Below are positions 10,336-21,774 of a stretch of DNA of 64,000 nucleotides, piece by piece. Position 1 is the first letter of the stretch. Each line of letters starts with the position of its first letter. Under the pieces are notes generated by a model. The model ran no database searches. It saw only the letters and a list, made by a program, of their open reading frames with translations, and had not been told where the DNA came from. The stretch is from Xanthostigma xanthostigma (Eukaryota; Arthropoda; Insecta; Raphidioptera; Raphidiidae), in the NCBI GenBank assembly GCA_963575645.1, contig OY754470.1:25712501-25776500 (forward strand). Direction: 5' to 3'. A program made the translations under genes and the position numbers.

Positions 10336-11989
10336 CATTGGAATGCAGATCACACTCTGATGTTTCCCCCAATTAACATACCAACAAAGAAGAAAGTGAA
10401 AAAAGTATGTGCGTCTAGAGTCTTTAGGCTTGGGCGTATTTTAATTAATGATCGGCGTTTTGAAATTATAATGCACTTCTAAAATAAAGTTAGTACGTAA
10501 TATATTATAATTTATTAATTATCACATTCAATTTGTATTATTTTGTTTTTTATTAAAATGATTCGTGCGGAGATTGATTTAAAATTTTGTGTTTCGCATC
10601 AAACAATTTTAATACGCGTACCAAGCGAACGGTGCAAACTAGATCAATAAGAAGTGGATACACCTCGCCTCACCTCATCAATTCCCGCACACCGGAAGGG
10701 GATCGCAAATGAAGATGAGACATTCTCTCTGTGTGAAATGACGAGGGGGCTTGCAATTCAGACGACCGTCCGACAGGCAGCACTTCTTGCGCCATTCGAC
10801 TTTGAAGAATTTTATTTATTCTGCATTTCAATTGGGATTTTATACGCGGTGGAATTTATGAATACTTCTCTCCACCTTTACGGTCGCCCTGAAGTGTTGA
10901 AGAGTAAATTTTAAATAAAAGAACAAAATTAATTATTCATAAAATGGAATCTTCGGTATATATACCCAAAGTAAATTATTAATTTAAGCACTTTACTTTT
11001 AATTTGAGGTTAAAATGTTTCGAAGTTTGCACATATAGAATTACTAATTATTTTTTGATCTATATTATACTTTCTTTAAAATTAGTTGGAAATCTTGAAA
11101 CAAAGTTGAATACCTTTGCAAAAAAGACATAAAAAATCAATTAAAACTTCATGACGAGCAATATCCACCTTGCTTTTTCAATTTTCCTGTTTCATTTTTT
11201 TCAAGACCAGAGTTGAGCAAAGCACTGAAGTGCTTGAAGCAATCGTTTTTTAAATGTTAGGTACATGGCGCAAATATTTATTGAAAGCCAGTATTCTTTC
11301 ATTATTTACAAAACTACTAAATTCATGTAAATTGCAAGACAGCAAGAATCCTGCGGACAAGACTAAAAGTAAGGTGGTCTTGGTCTTGTTTTTGCTAATC
11401 ACTAATTAAAAGAACTTTAGAGATAATAGTCTCTTCTATTATAAGAAATGTGTCAAAGGTTTAGCTTAATTAGATAGTGGTAGATCCAAATAAGCTTACG
11501 CATTTCAATGCATCTATTCGAAATACTTCATACGCGTATTTATCAATGCGGCGACAGAAATTAGGTAAGTTGCTTTTATTTTTGTGGCTTATTCAACTTT
11601 TAATAGACCCTTTTTGGCGTTAACTGGCGGGCCACATGTATATCTACAGCAGGCCTCGGTCTGTGCATCTGAGTTAAAGTGGTAAATTTAGATAGACTTA
11701 TCAAACTAACCGGTTGTTATTAATAATTCCTGTTGTTTATTATTTGTTGTAGTACATTTTCTTACTCAAGTCGATCTCCGAAATGTAGGTTGTGAGTGAT
11801 TTTAGTTTACAATTTAGATGAAGTACATACATTCACATATTTTAAAAACAGTTATTATAACAAGTTCTGATACACACAGAAACACAAAAAACAAATAAAA
11901 CATAGAGAAATATAAATCGGTAAAAATGAAGTTGCAAAAAGTTCAAAGGAATATAAAAAGTGCATTATGCACAACCTTTATAGCATATG
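10336..11989. other. 1.65-kb stretch without recognised content
   Basis: AT-rich single-copy-looking DNA. The 86-codon ORF at 10654-10914 begins at GTG and shows no motif, so I do not call it. No TIRs, RNA genes or duplicates were found. Confidence 0.4.
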
Positions 11990-12150
11990 AAATTAGACTG
12001 AATGTCGGTGAATACGAAATATGGCGAGACATATTGCGGAGCCTTGGGGAACTCCAGTCGACGTTCGTGAGTCCTCTGTATGCATGAATAAACAGAGATT
12101 CCAAACCCCAACTGATAACACTACTGACCAGCAATCGACAATTTTGATTT
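11990..12150 (-). pseudogene. Degenerate reverse transcriptase block (GVPQGS motif)
   Basis: On the minus strand, codons at 12055-12038 read Gly-Val-Pro-Gln-Gly-Ser. This is the invariant motif of LINE reverse-transcriptase palm segment 4 (established family knowledge). The following residues AICLAIFRIHRH align with the usual xLxPxLFxLYxxD pattern, keeping Leu/Ile, Phe and Ile positions but with Pro to Leu and Tyr to His changes. A stop follows within about ten codons. I infer a decayed LINE remnant; a chance match of six codons is possible. Confidence 0.4.
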
Positions 12151-12289
12151 TTTTTCAGATTATAAGAGGAGTTTTGTTCCCTGCAGTTACTTTGGAAACG
12201 CTTGACCCATTCAAAACTAACAACTCTCCCCAAAACAGGATTGCAAATAATGTATTACTTTGGGATTATAATAGTTTACTATTCTAATA

Positions 12290-12868
12290 GTCAGAGTGCC
12301 CGTCGGCAAAAATTTTATTGATACATACTCTCCCCAAACTTTGTATATAGCTTCATTAGGCCTAGTCTGACACCTATTTCCTCTATGACTTTTCTTGATT
12401 TTGGGGCGTTTTCTCTCTAAACTTTCCGAAAGATGTCGTTTTGACGACATGTAAAAATTTATAGGTACTGTTTGTTTTTTTAATTTGATAGCTTAAACAC
12501 TTCAACCAAAACGCTAAAATAATGTTCTCTGACAAATAATATGATTCATTTTAAATGTCTGACACCTAGAATATGTCGACCATATTCGAGGTGTCAGACA
12601 TTTTAAATGGTTCATGTTATTTGTCAGAGAACATTAATTTAGCGTTCTGGTTGAAGTTTTTAAGCTATCCAATTAAAAAATCAAACAGTATCTATAAATT
12701 TTTACATGTCGTCAAAACGACATCTTTCGGAAAGTTTAGAGAGAAAACGCCCCAAAATCAAGAAAAGTCATAGAGGAAATAGGTGTCAGACTAGGCCTAA
12801 TGAAACCATTTACAAAGTTTGGGGAGAGTATGTATCAATAAAATTTTTGCCGACGGGCACTCTGGCTA
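12290..12868. mobile_element. ~575-bp palindromic foldback element
   Basis: The ends are CAGAGTGCCCGTCGGC and GCCGACGGGCACTCTG. The arms of about 285 bp meet at 'gaatatgtcgaccatattcg' (centre ~12575). Arms differ by only scattered substitutions. Each arm encodes the same ~50-codon basic reading frame outward from the centre (MSSKRHLSES..., minus strand from 12450 and plus strand from 12706). Because the arms are complementary this duplication is automatic, so coding is not proven. A second, partly truncated copy is at 25530-25871. Confidence 0.85.
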
Positions 12869-12869
12869 T

Positions 12870-13500
12870 AACCAGTTTAGGTCAAAAACCACTTTTCAAA
12901 AATTTTACAATATCTTTCCGTTTTGAGGTCCCCGAATCCAAAAAAACATATTTTTGGAAAAACTCTGTGCGTCTGTTTCACGAACACGATACAGGTCAAA
13001 CGGATGAGCGGATTGAAACGAAATTTTGGGAGATGTTTAATATGCAAATATGAAGAGCCCTATTGGTTTTGGGAAAAATCGGCGCATGCGTAGAAGAGAT
13101 ATATGCTAAAACGGTGTTTTTTTATATAATAATGGTATACTTTTCATAACGGCTTATTATTCTATATATTTTTTCAAGAAAGTTTTGTTAAAATTTTTTT
13201 TTCTAAACATTATAGTTTCGGAAATATTTAAAAAAAAAATCAGCCGCTCTTTTGTTTTATGGATCTGTTAGAAATAAACTAGTTAGGCATGTTTTGATTA
13301 ATTTTTACATGACGTAGAACATATTATTATGTAGGTAACCATGGCAACGAATAGCAAATATCATATTGAATACTAGCCATTACCCGCTTCACCTCACGCG
13401 ACATCAGAAATTTTATTTTGTTTATTATAATCAAATGTCAGCATTTTTGAAGTTGGAATGGTCCGGTCGCCCAATTGGCTGGAATTTTTTTTAATCGTTG
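12870..13500 (+). repeat. Family A interspersed repeat, longest copy
   Basis: It begins 'agtttaggtcaaaaaccact' and passes through 'gaaaaactctgtgcgtctg', 'gatacaggtcaaacggatga', 'gcgcatgcg' and 'ttatataataatggtatac', ending near 'cgcccaattggctggaattt'. The whole order is repeated in reverse at 54020-54580. It starts just after the palindrome at 12290-12868. Confidence 0.7.
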
Positions 13501-13880
13501 CTCATTACGTTAGCGTTTTGAAACCCTCCCCTTCTGCGGAATACTTTTTATATCACACCCTTACATGCCACGAAGAGACTGCGCTATGTCAGAGTTGATA
13601 TTAGTTTTAGTATAGTTGGAACTAAAAAGAAATGAAAAGAATGTAGTTTTCTTCTTCAAAAAGAATAAAGCGACGATTTAATGAAAGTCTACTGTATATT
13701 AAATTTTATACGAACTCAATGGACGTTTTAATATTGTCGGCGAGTTTAAGACCTCTGGTATGTGGGATTATATACGTGATGGTGACTTGTACCATAGAGG
13801 TTGTAAGGTGCGGTCAGAAAATCACGATGACATAATAATTTTATCTACAACTTATCTACAATTGGACATAAACGAAACAA
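13501..13880. other. Unassigned stretch
   Basis: No recognised content. Confidence 0.35.
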
Positions 13881-13882
13881 TA

Positions 13883-14037
13883 AGTTTGTTCCAAGCAGCC
13901 AGCAAACGATAACGAAACTCTCAGCCGCATGCGCATTAGCTAAAACGAAGCTGTTTAGGGCGATTTGGAACACGTTTCAGCTACTGCGCATACGGGTGAC
14001 GGTTTCGTTACCGTTTGCTGGCTGCTTGGAACAAACT
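13883..14037. mobile_element. TA-flanked MITE (155 bp)
   Basis: The TIRs are AGTTTGTTCCAAGCAGCCAG and its complement, extending about 37 bp with one mismatch into 'caaacg(g/a)taacgaaac'. It is flanked by TA on both sides (13881-13882 and 14038-14039), the target duplication of Tc1/mariner/pogo-type transposases. The centre holds 'cgcatgcgc'-like GC motifs. It is non-coding. Confidence 0.85.
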
Positions 14038-14204
14038 TAATGTTGTCATTTCAGTCAGTCTTTTAAAAAAAAATTCCCTAGATTTGGCTAAAATTAACTA
14101 GTTAAAACAAATCAACATCACTTCGAGCTACGACTCACATATCCAAAAATCATACACGACTCATCTAGTTTCGAACACGAGCGTTTGGGGTTGTCATCAT
14201 TGGA

Positions 14205-14671
14205 CAGCCCCAGATCTACGATTTTTTCAACTGGGGTAGAAACTTGATAATGGCGCCCCCTCTCTTTAGCGTTGGAGATAAATTATTTGAACGGGACAAT
14301 AAGAACCCTTTAATAAATTTGCACTCTTTTTGCCACCCGGGAATTCGTATAGCTAGTGAAATTTTTGGTAAGTTGTGTTACTTATTAAATAAAGAAATTA
14401 TTATTATTATTATTATAAATAGAGCCTTACATAGCAATGTTGCTTTAACCAAAAACATTTTATTTAAAATGTTGGCGTACATTGGCATAAATTTGTAAGA
14501 GTGCCATCACATGGGACTTAAAACTGTCCGAAAACAAAAAGATAGGATAAATCGGAAAAAGGACAAATTGGGTGTGGTTTTCAACCATATTATATATGAT
14601 TTTTGCGCCCCCTTTAATTGCCACCCGGGGCGGGTGCCCCGGTTTACCCTCGCCCCTCAGATCCAGAACTG
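14205..14671. mobile_element. hAT-type element (467 bp), diverged ends
   Basis: The left end is CAGCCCCAGATCTACG and the right end, reversed, is CAGTTCTGGATCTGAG. The flanks tcattgga (14197-14204) and tctttgga (14672-14679) match 7/8. 'gcgccccct' occurs near each end, and both contain 'gccacccgg'. A (tta)n run sits at about 14398-14417. No transposase sequence was seen. Confidence 0.7.
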
Positions 14672-14679
14672 TCTTTGGA

Positions 14680-15108
14680 AGATTGTTCCCCACCAGTACC
14701 TGATGGCTGCACTCATAAAAAAGTCGTCCGTGTACACATAAATCATTTCAGAACAAATACTTTTAAAATATTGTGTATAGGTGTTTTATATTTTTAAACA
14801 AATTGCGCATATTTATATTACAATAATTCTCTGACAGGCAAAACACAATTTTGCTTTCATACTGCCATTTATCAGAATTGCAGTGTATTCTGTTCTGACT
14901 GCACATAAGTATCGTAACATAATAACAGAAACAATGTAAGGATATACGTTTCTCATGTAAAGTGGAGTTTGCACTATGGTAAGCAGAGCGTGACAGTTGG
15001 TATACCTGTTTCATACTAGTGAGCCACATTTTAATTGCGTTTTGGAGGTTAAGTCCACGATTTTTGTAATTTTTAAAAAATTGTTTTTTTTTTTATAAGT
15101 ACCGTATA
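14680..15108. other. Unassigned stretch
   Basis: No recognised content; short opposed ORFs lack motifs. Confidence 0.35.
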
Positions 15109-15110
15109 TA

Positions 15111-15611
15111 CAAGCTGTCCCACGACATGACTGCCATAGCCTGGGACTGTGTTGCTGGAGTGATTTCAAGTCAAAAATGTCTAATGAACATATACCCGGA
15201 ACGCTATCCTAACTGAGCTAGAAGCATTTGAAATTTTAAATAAGTAAGCCCACTAATGCAGGTATTACGTTCGGCTGTTGGTTTTGTTATTATTAAAAAG
15301 ACCAGGTCGCTGTGAGTCACCATTAGTATTTATTGTGACAATAAACGTTAATTAAAATAATTCTAAGAGCTAGACTATGTATATAGCAACTGGGTGGACA
15401 TTTTGAGCAACTAATTCAATAAAGCGATTTCTTTTTAAATGATTTTTAAATTAGTAGGGAATTCCTACAACTACTTACCTATCTAAAATTTCAAATGCTT
15501 CTAGTTCAGTTAGGATAGCGTTCCGGGTATATGTTCTTCAGACATTTTTGACTTGAAATCACCCCAGCAACACAGTTCCAGGCTATGGCAGTCATGTCGT
15601 GGGACATTCTG
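15111..15611. mobile_element. MITE with ~140-bp TIRs, TA/TATA target
   Basis: The TIRs span 15111-15250 and 15471-15611. They start CAAGCTGTCCCACGACATGA and, reversed, CAGAATGTCCCACGACATGA, and keep blocks such as 'gaacgctatcctaactga'. The flanks are tata on both sides, consistent with a TA target duplication of a mariner/pogo-type transposase. It is non-coding. Confidence 0.85.
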
Positions 15612-15613
15612 TA

Positions 15614-16286
15614 TATACTTTTAGTAAACAGTACAGACACTTCAATTTTATTTAGTTGTACAGATTACAATGTTTTTCTCCATTCTTATGGTCGTTCGAA
15701 AGCAAAATACAATCCAAAAGACTAAAAAAACTTGTTTGGAATAATATTTATTCGGTCCACTTCGTGTGAGTTCCGCTTTATTCTTTCTCCATTCCCCATT
15801 TCAAGCCATAAACATTACGACCGTTTCTTCCCCTGACCACAGTCATTATTCCGAATGTGACTCAACAAACGCACTCACATACAGGATGACACACAAGAGA
15901 TTTCACTGTGACGTTAATAAAGTGTATATAATTAATTATACACCTACTACTTATCTCACCACCCGTTAAATAACAGATTTTGTATGTATTTGCGTTCACA
16001 GAAAATGTAGGTGTCTACTTTCTTCTCTTTTCTTGATAAATTACTGAGTAGTAGTCACTATACTGTAATGTTAAGTTTTGCTTTATTTGAGGTTGCCATT
16101 TTAAGAAAGTTATTTTTCTTTCAATTTTCTTTTACACATATTGTGTGTCGTAATAATGTTCTAAAGAAGTTTTTCTTAAAATCTCAGAGAAGTTATTTAA
16201 TAGCAATGGTTATATTGACCACCAATTATAATTGTCTCACTAATAACGACCATTTGTATTAATTTACCAAATATTTTAATATTGTT
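15614..16286. other. Unassigned stretch
   Basis: AT-rich; no repeat partners or domains recognised. Confidence 0.35.
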
Positions 16287-16642
16287 CAAGTAAATAAAAT
16301 TGTCGACCAATTTTTCTCAGACCATATACTTATTGACAAAAAATAATAAAAATACAAATCAATATAACACAAGATGACGTTTCGATCCGGATTTGGATCT
16401 TCTTCAGAAATATCTAAAAAATATAAAAATTAATTAGTATCAAGTTTTTTATTATCTAATAGATTGCATTCAAGATTTCAATAATAAACTTAATACTAAT
16501 TAATTTTTATATTTTTTAGATATTTTTGAAGAAGGTCCAAATCCGGATCGAAACGTCATCTTGTGTTATATTGATTTGTATTTTTATTATTTTTTGTCAA
16601 TATATGGTCTGAGAAAAATTGGTCGACAATTTTATTTACTTG
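16287..16642. mobile_element. 356-bp foldback element
   Basis: The arms are about 16287-16445 and 16487-16642. Both contain 'aaattgtcgaccaatttttc', 'caagatgacgtttcgatccg' and 'gatatttctaaaaaatata'-like blocks in opposite orientation. There are few mismatches and one ~5-bp indel near 'ccatata'. The ~40-bp centre is AT-rich. It is non-coding. Confidence 0.85.
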
Positions 16643-19199
16643 TAGAGTTCTGTTCAGACGTTAATCAAAGACTCTAATATTGTACTATATCAAAAAGTTG
16701 AAGAGGACAGTATGGCCTTTGGATCAAGCTGTCGTGGATTCAAATCCCATCGCGTCTTATGGACATTTTGTGATGTCGTTTAGATCCAACTTTGATATTT
16801 GATGATACTGGTCACTGGTCAGATAACTTAAAATATGGTAGAGATCCCCCCCTTAGTGATATTTTGTTGTATTTATGCATATGATCTAGGACTGTGAACA
16901 GTACAATTAGATATACCTACTAAAAGAAATAAAGTACTAAATTACGTACGGCTGATTTTCAAAAAAAAAAAAAAAACAATAAACCTTTAAAATAGTTTTT
17001 GAGAAGGTGTTTTTTCAGATAGAATGAGAGTTATTTTTGCAACATTTTTGTTAATGGGCTTGATTTTTGAAAATTTGACGTGAGACGTGAAATGTGGACA
17101 GTTACCCACATTCTAAAAAATCACGCTCATTCATAACGACTCGAGGCTTATCACGTCCATGGACAATTTTTTAAAAGTCACGCAGATTTACAATAACATC
17201 AAAATAACATTTGTAAACTTGGGAAGTTTCAAAAAATTATGTAGTGCGATTTTCGAAATATTCTAAGCGCGATTTCTGAGAAAATATAGGTAGGTGTTTT
17301 TTTCCACAAATTTAGCACAATCGATTATCACTGTTCAGTGATAGTAGTGATCGATTAACAAGTGATTTACTAGAGTCAACGTCAACATAATTATAAAAAG
17401 CAGAACCCTTTTGCTAGTAGCAGTCGGGTAAAAAAACAATTACCTACTTTCGACAATGTATTGTGAGCCATTCTTTATGTATATCATCCGTTCCCAGTTT
17501 TCACGTATCTGATCCGGGATTTCTTATTATTATACCAGCTGATTTATGTGCAGTTTTTGTTTGTAATGCACTTCTTGAAATATATTTTTCCGTTACGACT
17601 GCTACACTGTAATGAATCTTACCGCTTTATAGTGATATTATAAATTGCAGATTTTTTGGAAACTGCGACAATTTGTCTTTTACATTTCACTGAGAAGTTT
17701 CCAAAATGTAATTTAATATTTTCCTTAAAATATCTGACACTATCGTATCTTTCAGGATTATATTTTTGTTTAAGTTATTCAGGTTCTAATAAATTTAAGT
17801 TTGAATCGATTTTAGAAATATTTATCAAGATATGTATGACGAAGATAAATATATTTTCGTGGCTTAAAATGCGATTCCTATGATTTTTGAAATCCGTAAC
17901 CCTTATTTTGCTTGAAATTTAAGGTATCATTTGATACTATCATAAACTATAATCAAAAGTAAGTCTGGCTGATTTATGAAATTGGCAAATGAGTCTGGCG
18001 GCATCTTGAAAATTATAAAAATTTCAAAATTTTTGTTCTTATTTTCCCGGATTTGAAAATTTGTCACATTATAAATAATACTATAATTTCATAGAAAATA
18101 CACGCCTGGCTGTCATTTACAATCACGAAAGCCCCGCCACACTAACAAGTCCGATAGATAGAGATGACAACAATTACCTGTCTAATTGAACATGCCGAAT
18201 TTAGCCCGCCTGACGAGTGTTGGACGAGTCTGGCAAGGTTTTCGGGGTGTTCCACATTAGCCAGACTATATTTGCAGCTGTAATTATAATATAAATTATC
18301 ATCTGACAAATTTTTAGGAGTGCGAAAATAAGGGCAATGGTTTTGATTATTTTTTTCCAATTTTTTGCCTGCTAGACATATTACCCTTACTCACAGATAT
18401 TAGCCAGACTATTTTTTTTCTTAACTTCACTATATCTCTCACTAATAGAACTATTTTTATCACTGGAAAAAAAGTGCAGTATATTTGTACTTTCTAACGC
18501 ATTTTCCGCCTCAACCCATCGGAAAACTCCCCCTACATATATATGAATTTTGCTTAGAATAACAAACCGAATAATTCTATCGGTGTTTGCTGACGGAAAA
18601 TAAGTACCAAAAATCTTCACTGCCTCCTGGACTATAACGTAAGTAGCTAATAACAAAGATTTTTTATTATTATTATTAAACGAGTTTTTTTTAAATACAT
18701 TTTGGTGTTTGGTTACAAAGGTGTATGAATTTCAAAGAATGAAACTAACAACAATAAACTGTCTACATTATATTTGTTGAAGTTACGAGTATAATTTAAA
18801 AATAAAAAGAAAAGTTTAGTACCAAGATGCTTTCTTGAAATAGAAGAGTGAATTTACAACGTGCAGACCATGAAAAAATAAACTTAGTAAAAAAACTACT
18901 ACTTACATTATATTATGTATGTGCCTTACATATGTACTACATTATACAATAAAAAGCTACTCGATTCGGATGCAATGCTACGGGAGCCACTGCCAAACCA
19001 TACGGAAATCACTGTTCAGCATTATTCCGAAATAACATTTCTAAATTAAATTACCAAAAAGTTCTATACGTAAACATAAGACTTTTTTAATAGCTCTTAG
19101 ATTAATTTGACGTTTTTATACGAGTTCTTGAAACCGACCAAAAAACAGATTAATGAAGTGAAACTTTTTTAGGCGCGGTTGGGCATATTAGCCAGGATC
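16643..19199. other. 2.5-kb stretch, little recognised
   Basis: A possible tRNA-like scrap is at 16725-16750 ('cgtggattcaaatcccat', resembling a T-arm). The motif 'ttagccagactat' recurs at 18257 and 18402, and 'gtctggc' phrases are scattered over 17965-18235, suggesting an old unrecognised repeat. No coding remnant was found. Confidence 0.35.
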
Positions 19200-19345
19200 G
19201 GAAAGTAAGACACTTCCCCTTCTCCGACTTCTGCCGGCATCAGTTGAAAGGAAACAGTGGGAGAATCGTTTCTACTCTCTCTGTCAAAGCGTCATACACA
19301 TTCTACACGCATGCGCAAAGCGAACTACTATCTGTATAATTATCG
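19200..19345. repeat. Dispersed repeat with inverted partner
   Basis: 'aaaggaaacagtgggagaat' through 'tgtcaaagcgtcat' and 'cacgcatgcgc' matches the reverse complement of 43425-43570. The class is unknown; no TIR or TSD was defined. Confidence 0.6.
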
Positions 19346-20055
19346 TATTCTACAAATATTAGAATAAATAACGAAATACTAGTGTTGGTACATCTAAGAA
19401 TCTAATTATTGGAGTTTTTAGACGCGAATTTTCAATGATTCATAATACCACGGAAGAATTTTCTCATTGTACTGTCAATTTTGGTCGACGAAAGTTTTCG
19501 AGTGAAGAGACGCACATTACATTAGAGTGCAGTTGACTGCATTGTAGGTACGTCAAACTTATCGTCATTTTGGTCTCGGGACATGTAAACTGTAGGATTG
19601 CCCAACATCAATAAAGCATTTTGCCCTTCAATATTAAAGGCAAAGACAGGGACGCCTGGCAGATGTGAAACATAAATTTAAACTTGCCAAACGCAACATT
19701 AAGTTACAAAGCCTACGGACACTTCCTAAAGCCCTATGGACACTGGAACTTTAAGTTGTTAGCAGCGCGCCACCTAAGCGACTATTCTAGTAATTAATAA
19801 ATCTCAGATGTCCTCATCAACAAGTCGTGTTACAATTCAACACAGCAAGCTGCCTTCTAACGCTATACTAGTAACTGAAAAACGTAACGGCCTCCCATAA
19901 AAGTGGCGCGCTAATTGCACGTTTATTCCCAACCAAACGCACCATTATAAATGTTTCACATCGAAAATATCTTTGTCATTTACCAATCCGTACAAAAATG
20001 ACAACAATGAAATTATCTTGTTGATAGTAGAAGTTTTGTTCCAAAAATATGTATT
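19346..20055. other. Unassigned stretch
   Basis: No recognised content. Confidence 0.35.
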
Positions 20056-20566
20056 GAAGGAGATTTATTTGGTTGAGGAACAATTGAAAAATAAGCTTTA
20101 CCAGAGTATCGCTTGTGACCCTGATGATGAAAATATATTGAGGCCCTGATGATGAAAATATATTTTTCGAAACGCTGGCCACAAGCGATACTCTGGTATA
20201 ATACGCGCTCGGAAGTAAAAGGCTCGGAAGTTAGATGCGAATGTGGGCTTGCGCTTGTACAGTCTGTTGAATAACTACACCTTCGCAGCTCAACAAAACT
20301 AAAATAATAATAACAACTTGACAATAGCGTACTCGACTGTACTTTAAAGCAGGAAAGCGACAAGTGACAAAGGCAACGAGCGATCACAGCCAATCACCGA
20401 CGAGCGCACGTTCCGTGCAGGTAGCTGGGAGGTGGTGGGAGTCTCAACGGCTTTAAAATGTGCCTTTGCGACGCTGTTTGTGACTAACGTCCGAACCTTT
20501 TAGATCCGTGGCGCGTATTATAAAGCTTATTTTCCAATTGTTCCTCAACCAAATAAGTCTCCTTCA
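20056..20566. mobile_element. MITE (hairpin family H1) split by another MITE
   Basis: The outer TIRs are 'ggttgaggaacaattg' plus 'aaaaataagcttta' and the complement near 20522-20566. A compact copy of the same family is at 23171-23271. Just inside, 'ccagagtatcgcttgtg' pairs with 'cacaagcgatactctgg' around a duplicated 'ccctgatgatgaaaatatat' (20118 and 20144). The element at 20199-20520 landed at a TA inside it. Confidence 0.75.
20199..20520. mobile_element. Nested MITE (322 bp) with TAATACGCGC ends
   Basis: The ends are TAATACGCGC and GCGCGTATTA. Comparison with the uninterrupted H1 copy gives TA as the duplicated target (20197-20198, 20521-20522). A second copy, inverted, is at 46698-47003. 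Shared interior landmarks are 'aaggttcggaag'-type ends, 'cttgcgcttgtacagtctgt' and 'gcacgttccgtgcaggtagc'. It is non-coding. Confidence 0.85.
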
Positions 20567-21116
20567 AGAAATTACCTTGTATCAATGCACATATTATTAC
20601 ATTGGTCGAGTATCCCCAGCTGTCTGTCAGCATAGAAAACATCAATAAAATTCCCCTCATGCTGAGCTGTATACACTGTACGACCATGGAGGTACGATAC
20701 GTTAGGTACATATGTAGAGGTATGTTGGTACTATGTAAGTGTACACGCCAATTTATTCGTCTGTTCTGAATCACCCGGGGGTTCCAGTAACATTGCAGAG
20801 TGTACAGTATACCGCTGACTGTCTGTGTGGGTCGAAGGAAGGTATGCGCACGAGAAGAGGAGAGGGGAAGTTGTGACGGACCGCAGGATGCCAGATCACA
20901 GTCTGCCTCAACATTTGGGACTCACCGATAGTTGTGTATTCATCGGAAGGAAGACGAATGGACGGAAGTTGGCGGCCTACTTTTCGATACAACTATTACT
21001 ATACACAACAGAGTCTGGTCTATGGACCCTAACGTAGTACTGTACAAAAAGATTTTGCGAGTTAGCGACTAATGTTTTGAGGTTTGCTAGTTTTTATGAT
21101 GTAAATTAAAATGCAA
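20567..21116. other. Unassigned stretch
   Basis: GC content is somewhat higher at 20770-21000, but the overlapping ORFs on both strands show no motifs. Confidence 0.35.
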
Positions 21117-21774
21117 AGTCCGCTGCACACGAGGGTGGATTGCCACTAGATTCCTTGCTAGATTTGACTACTGGTTTTCTAGCGCTCGTTTTCTTGATTG
21201 TTATTATGTGCTCACTTCACACGACACGTCTTTTCAAGCTTGCTCTGTACGTACGTTCGGTGCGCAAACAGTGATAGAACGGTAACAAAAGTGCATATTT
21301 ATTGTCTCTGAACAGAACAGACACTATGGCATTGTGTTTGTTTGTGGGCGTTTGTTCAAGTCGCCCACGTGACAAGATACTGTTTCCTGATTGGTTTACG
21401 GACAGCAATTAAGTGTTGTGCGTGATCATCGCGTAGACAATGATAATTTCTTTATTTGGTAATTTAATATATACAGTTTCATTTACATTGCATTATGTGT
21501 TAATCTATTACTGCTCACACTATGTAAAATATAAGGATGTGTGTCAGCGTCTAATGAAAATGATGTGTACCTAAATATGCAGTTAAGGTGCGCTATGTAC
21601 TGTTAAGGGGACTCGCCACAGGTTCTTGCTCAGAGCATGGAGAGGAAAAATAGCCCCTGTTCAAAATTTAAAATATAGGCGAGCCCGCAGTGACGTTATT
21701 TCCAGTTTCGTCGTTAGTCTGCCGACCATAAGCAGAAGCCTCGGCAGTGTTTCCAGTCTCATGTGCAGCGGCTT
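21117..21774. mobile_element. PIF/Harbinger-type MITE, interrupted copy
   Basis: The ends are AGTCCGCTGCACACGAG and, reversed, AAGCCGCTGCACATGAG. It is the inverted relative of 44481-44906, sharing 'cgtgacaagatactgtttcc' and 'gcgagcccgcagtgacgtta'. An unrelated ~200-bp segment (about 21411-21605) interrupts it. The target duplication is no longer clear. Confidence 0.7.

Noticed and set aside
10654..10914. 86-codon ORF
   Set aside because: Starts at GTG, no Kozak-type start, no domain and no repeat partner.
20013..20393. 126-codon minus-strand ORF
   Set aside because: It spans the junction of two nested MITEs and includes their hairpins, so it cannot be an old gene.
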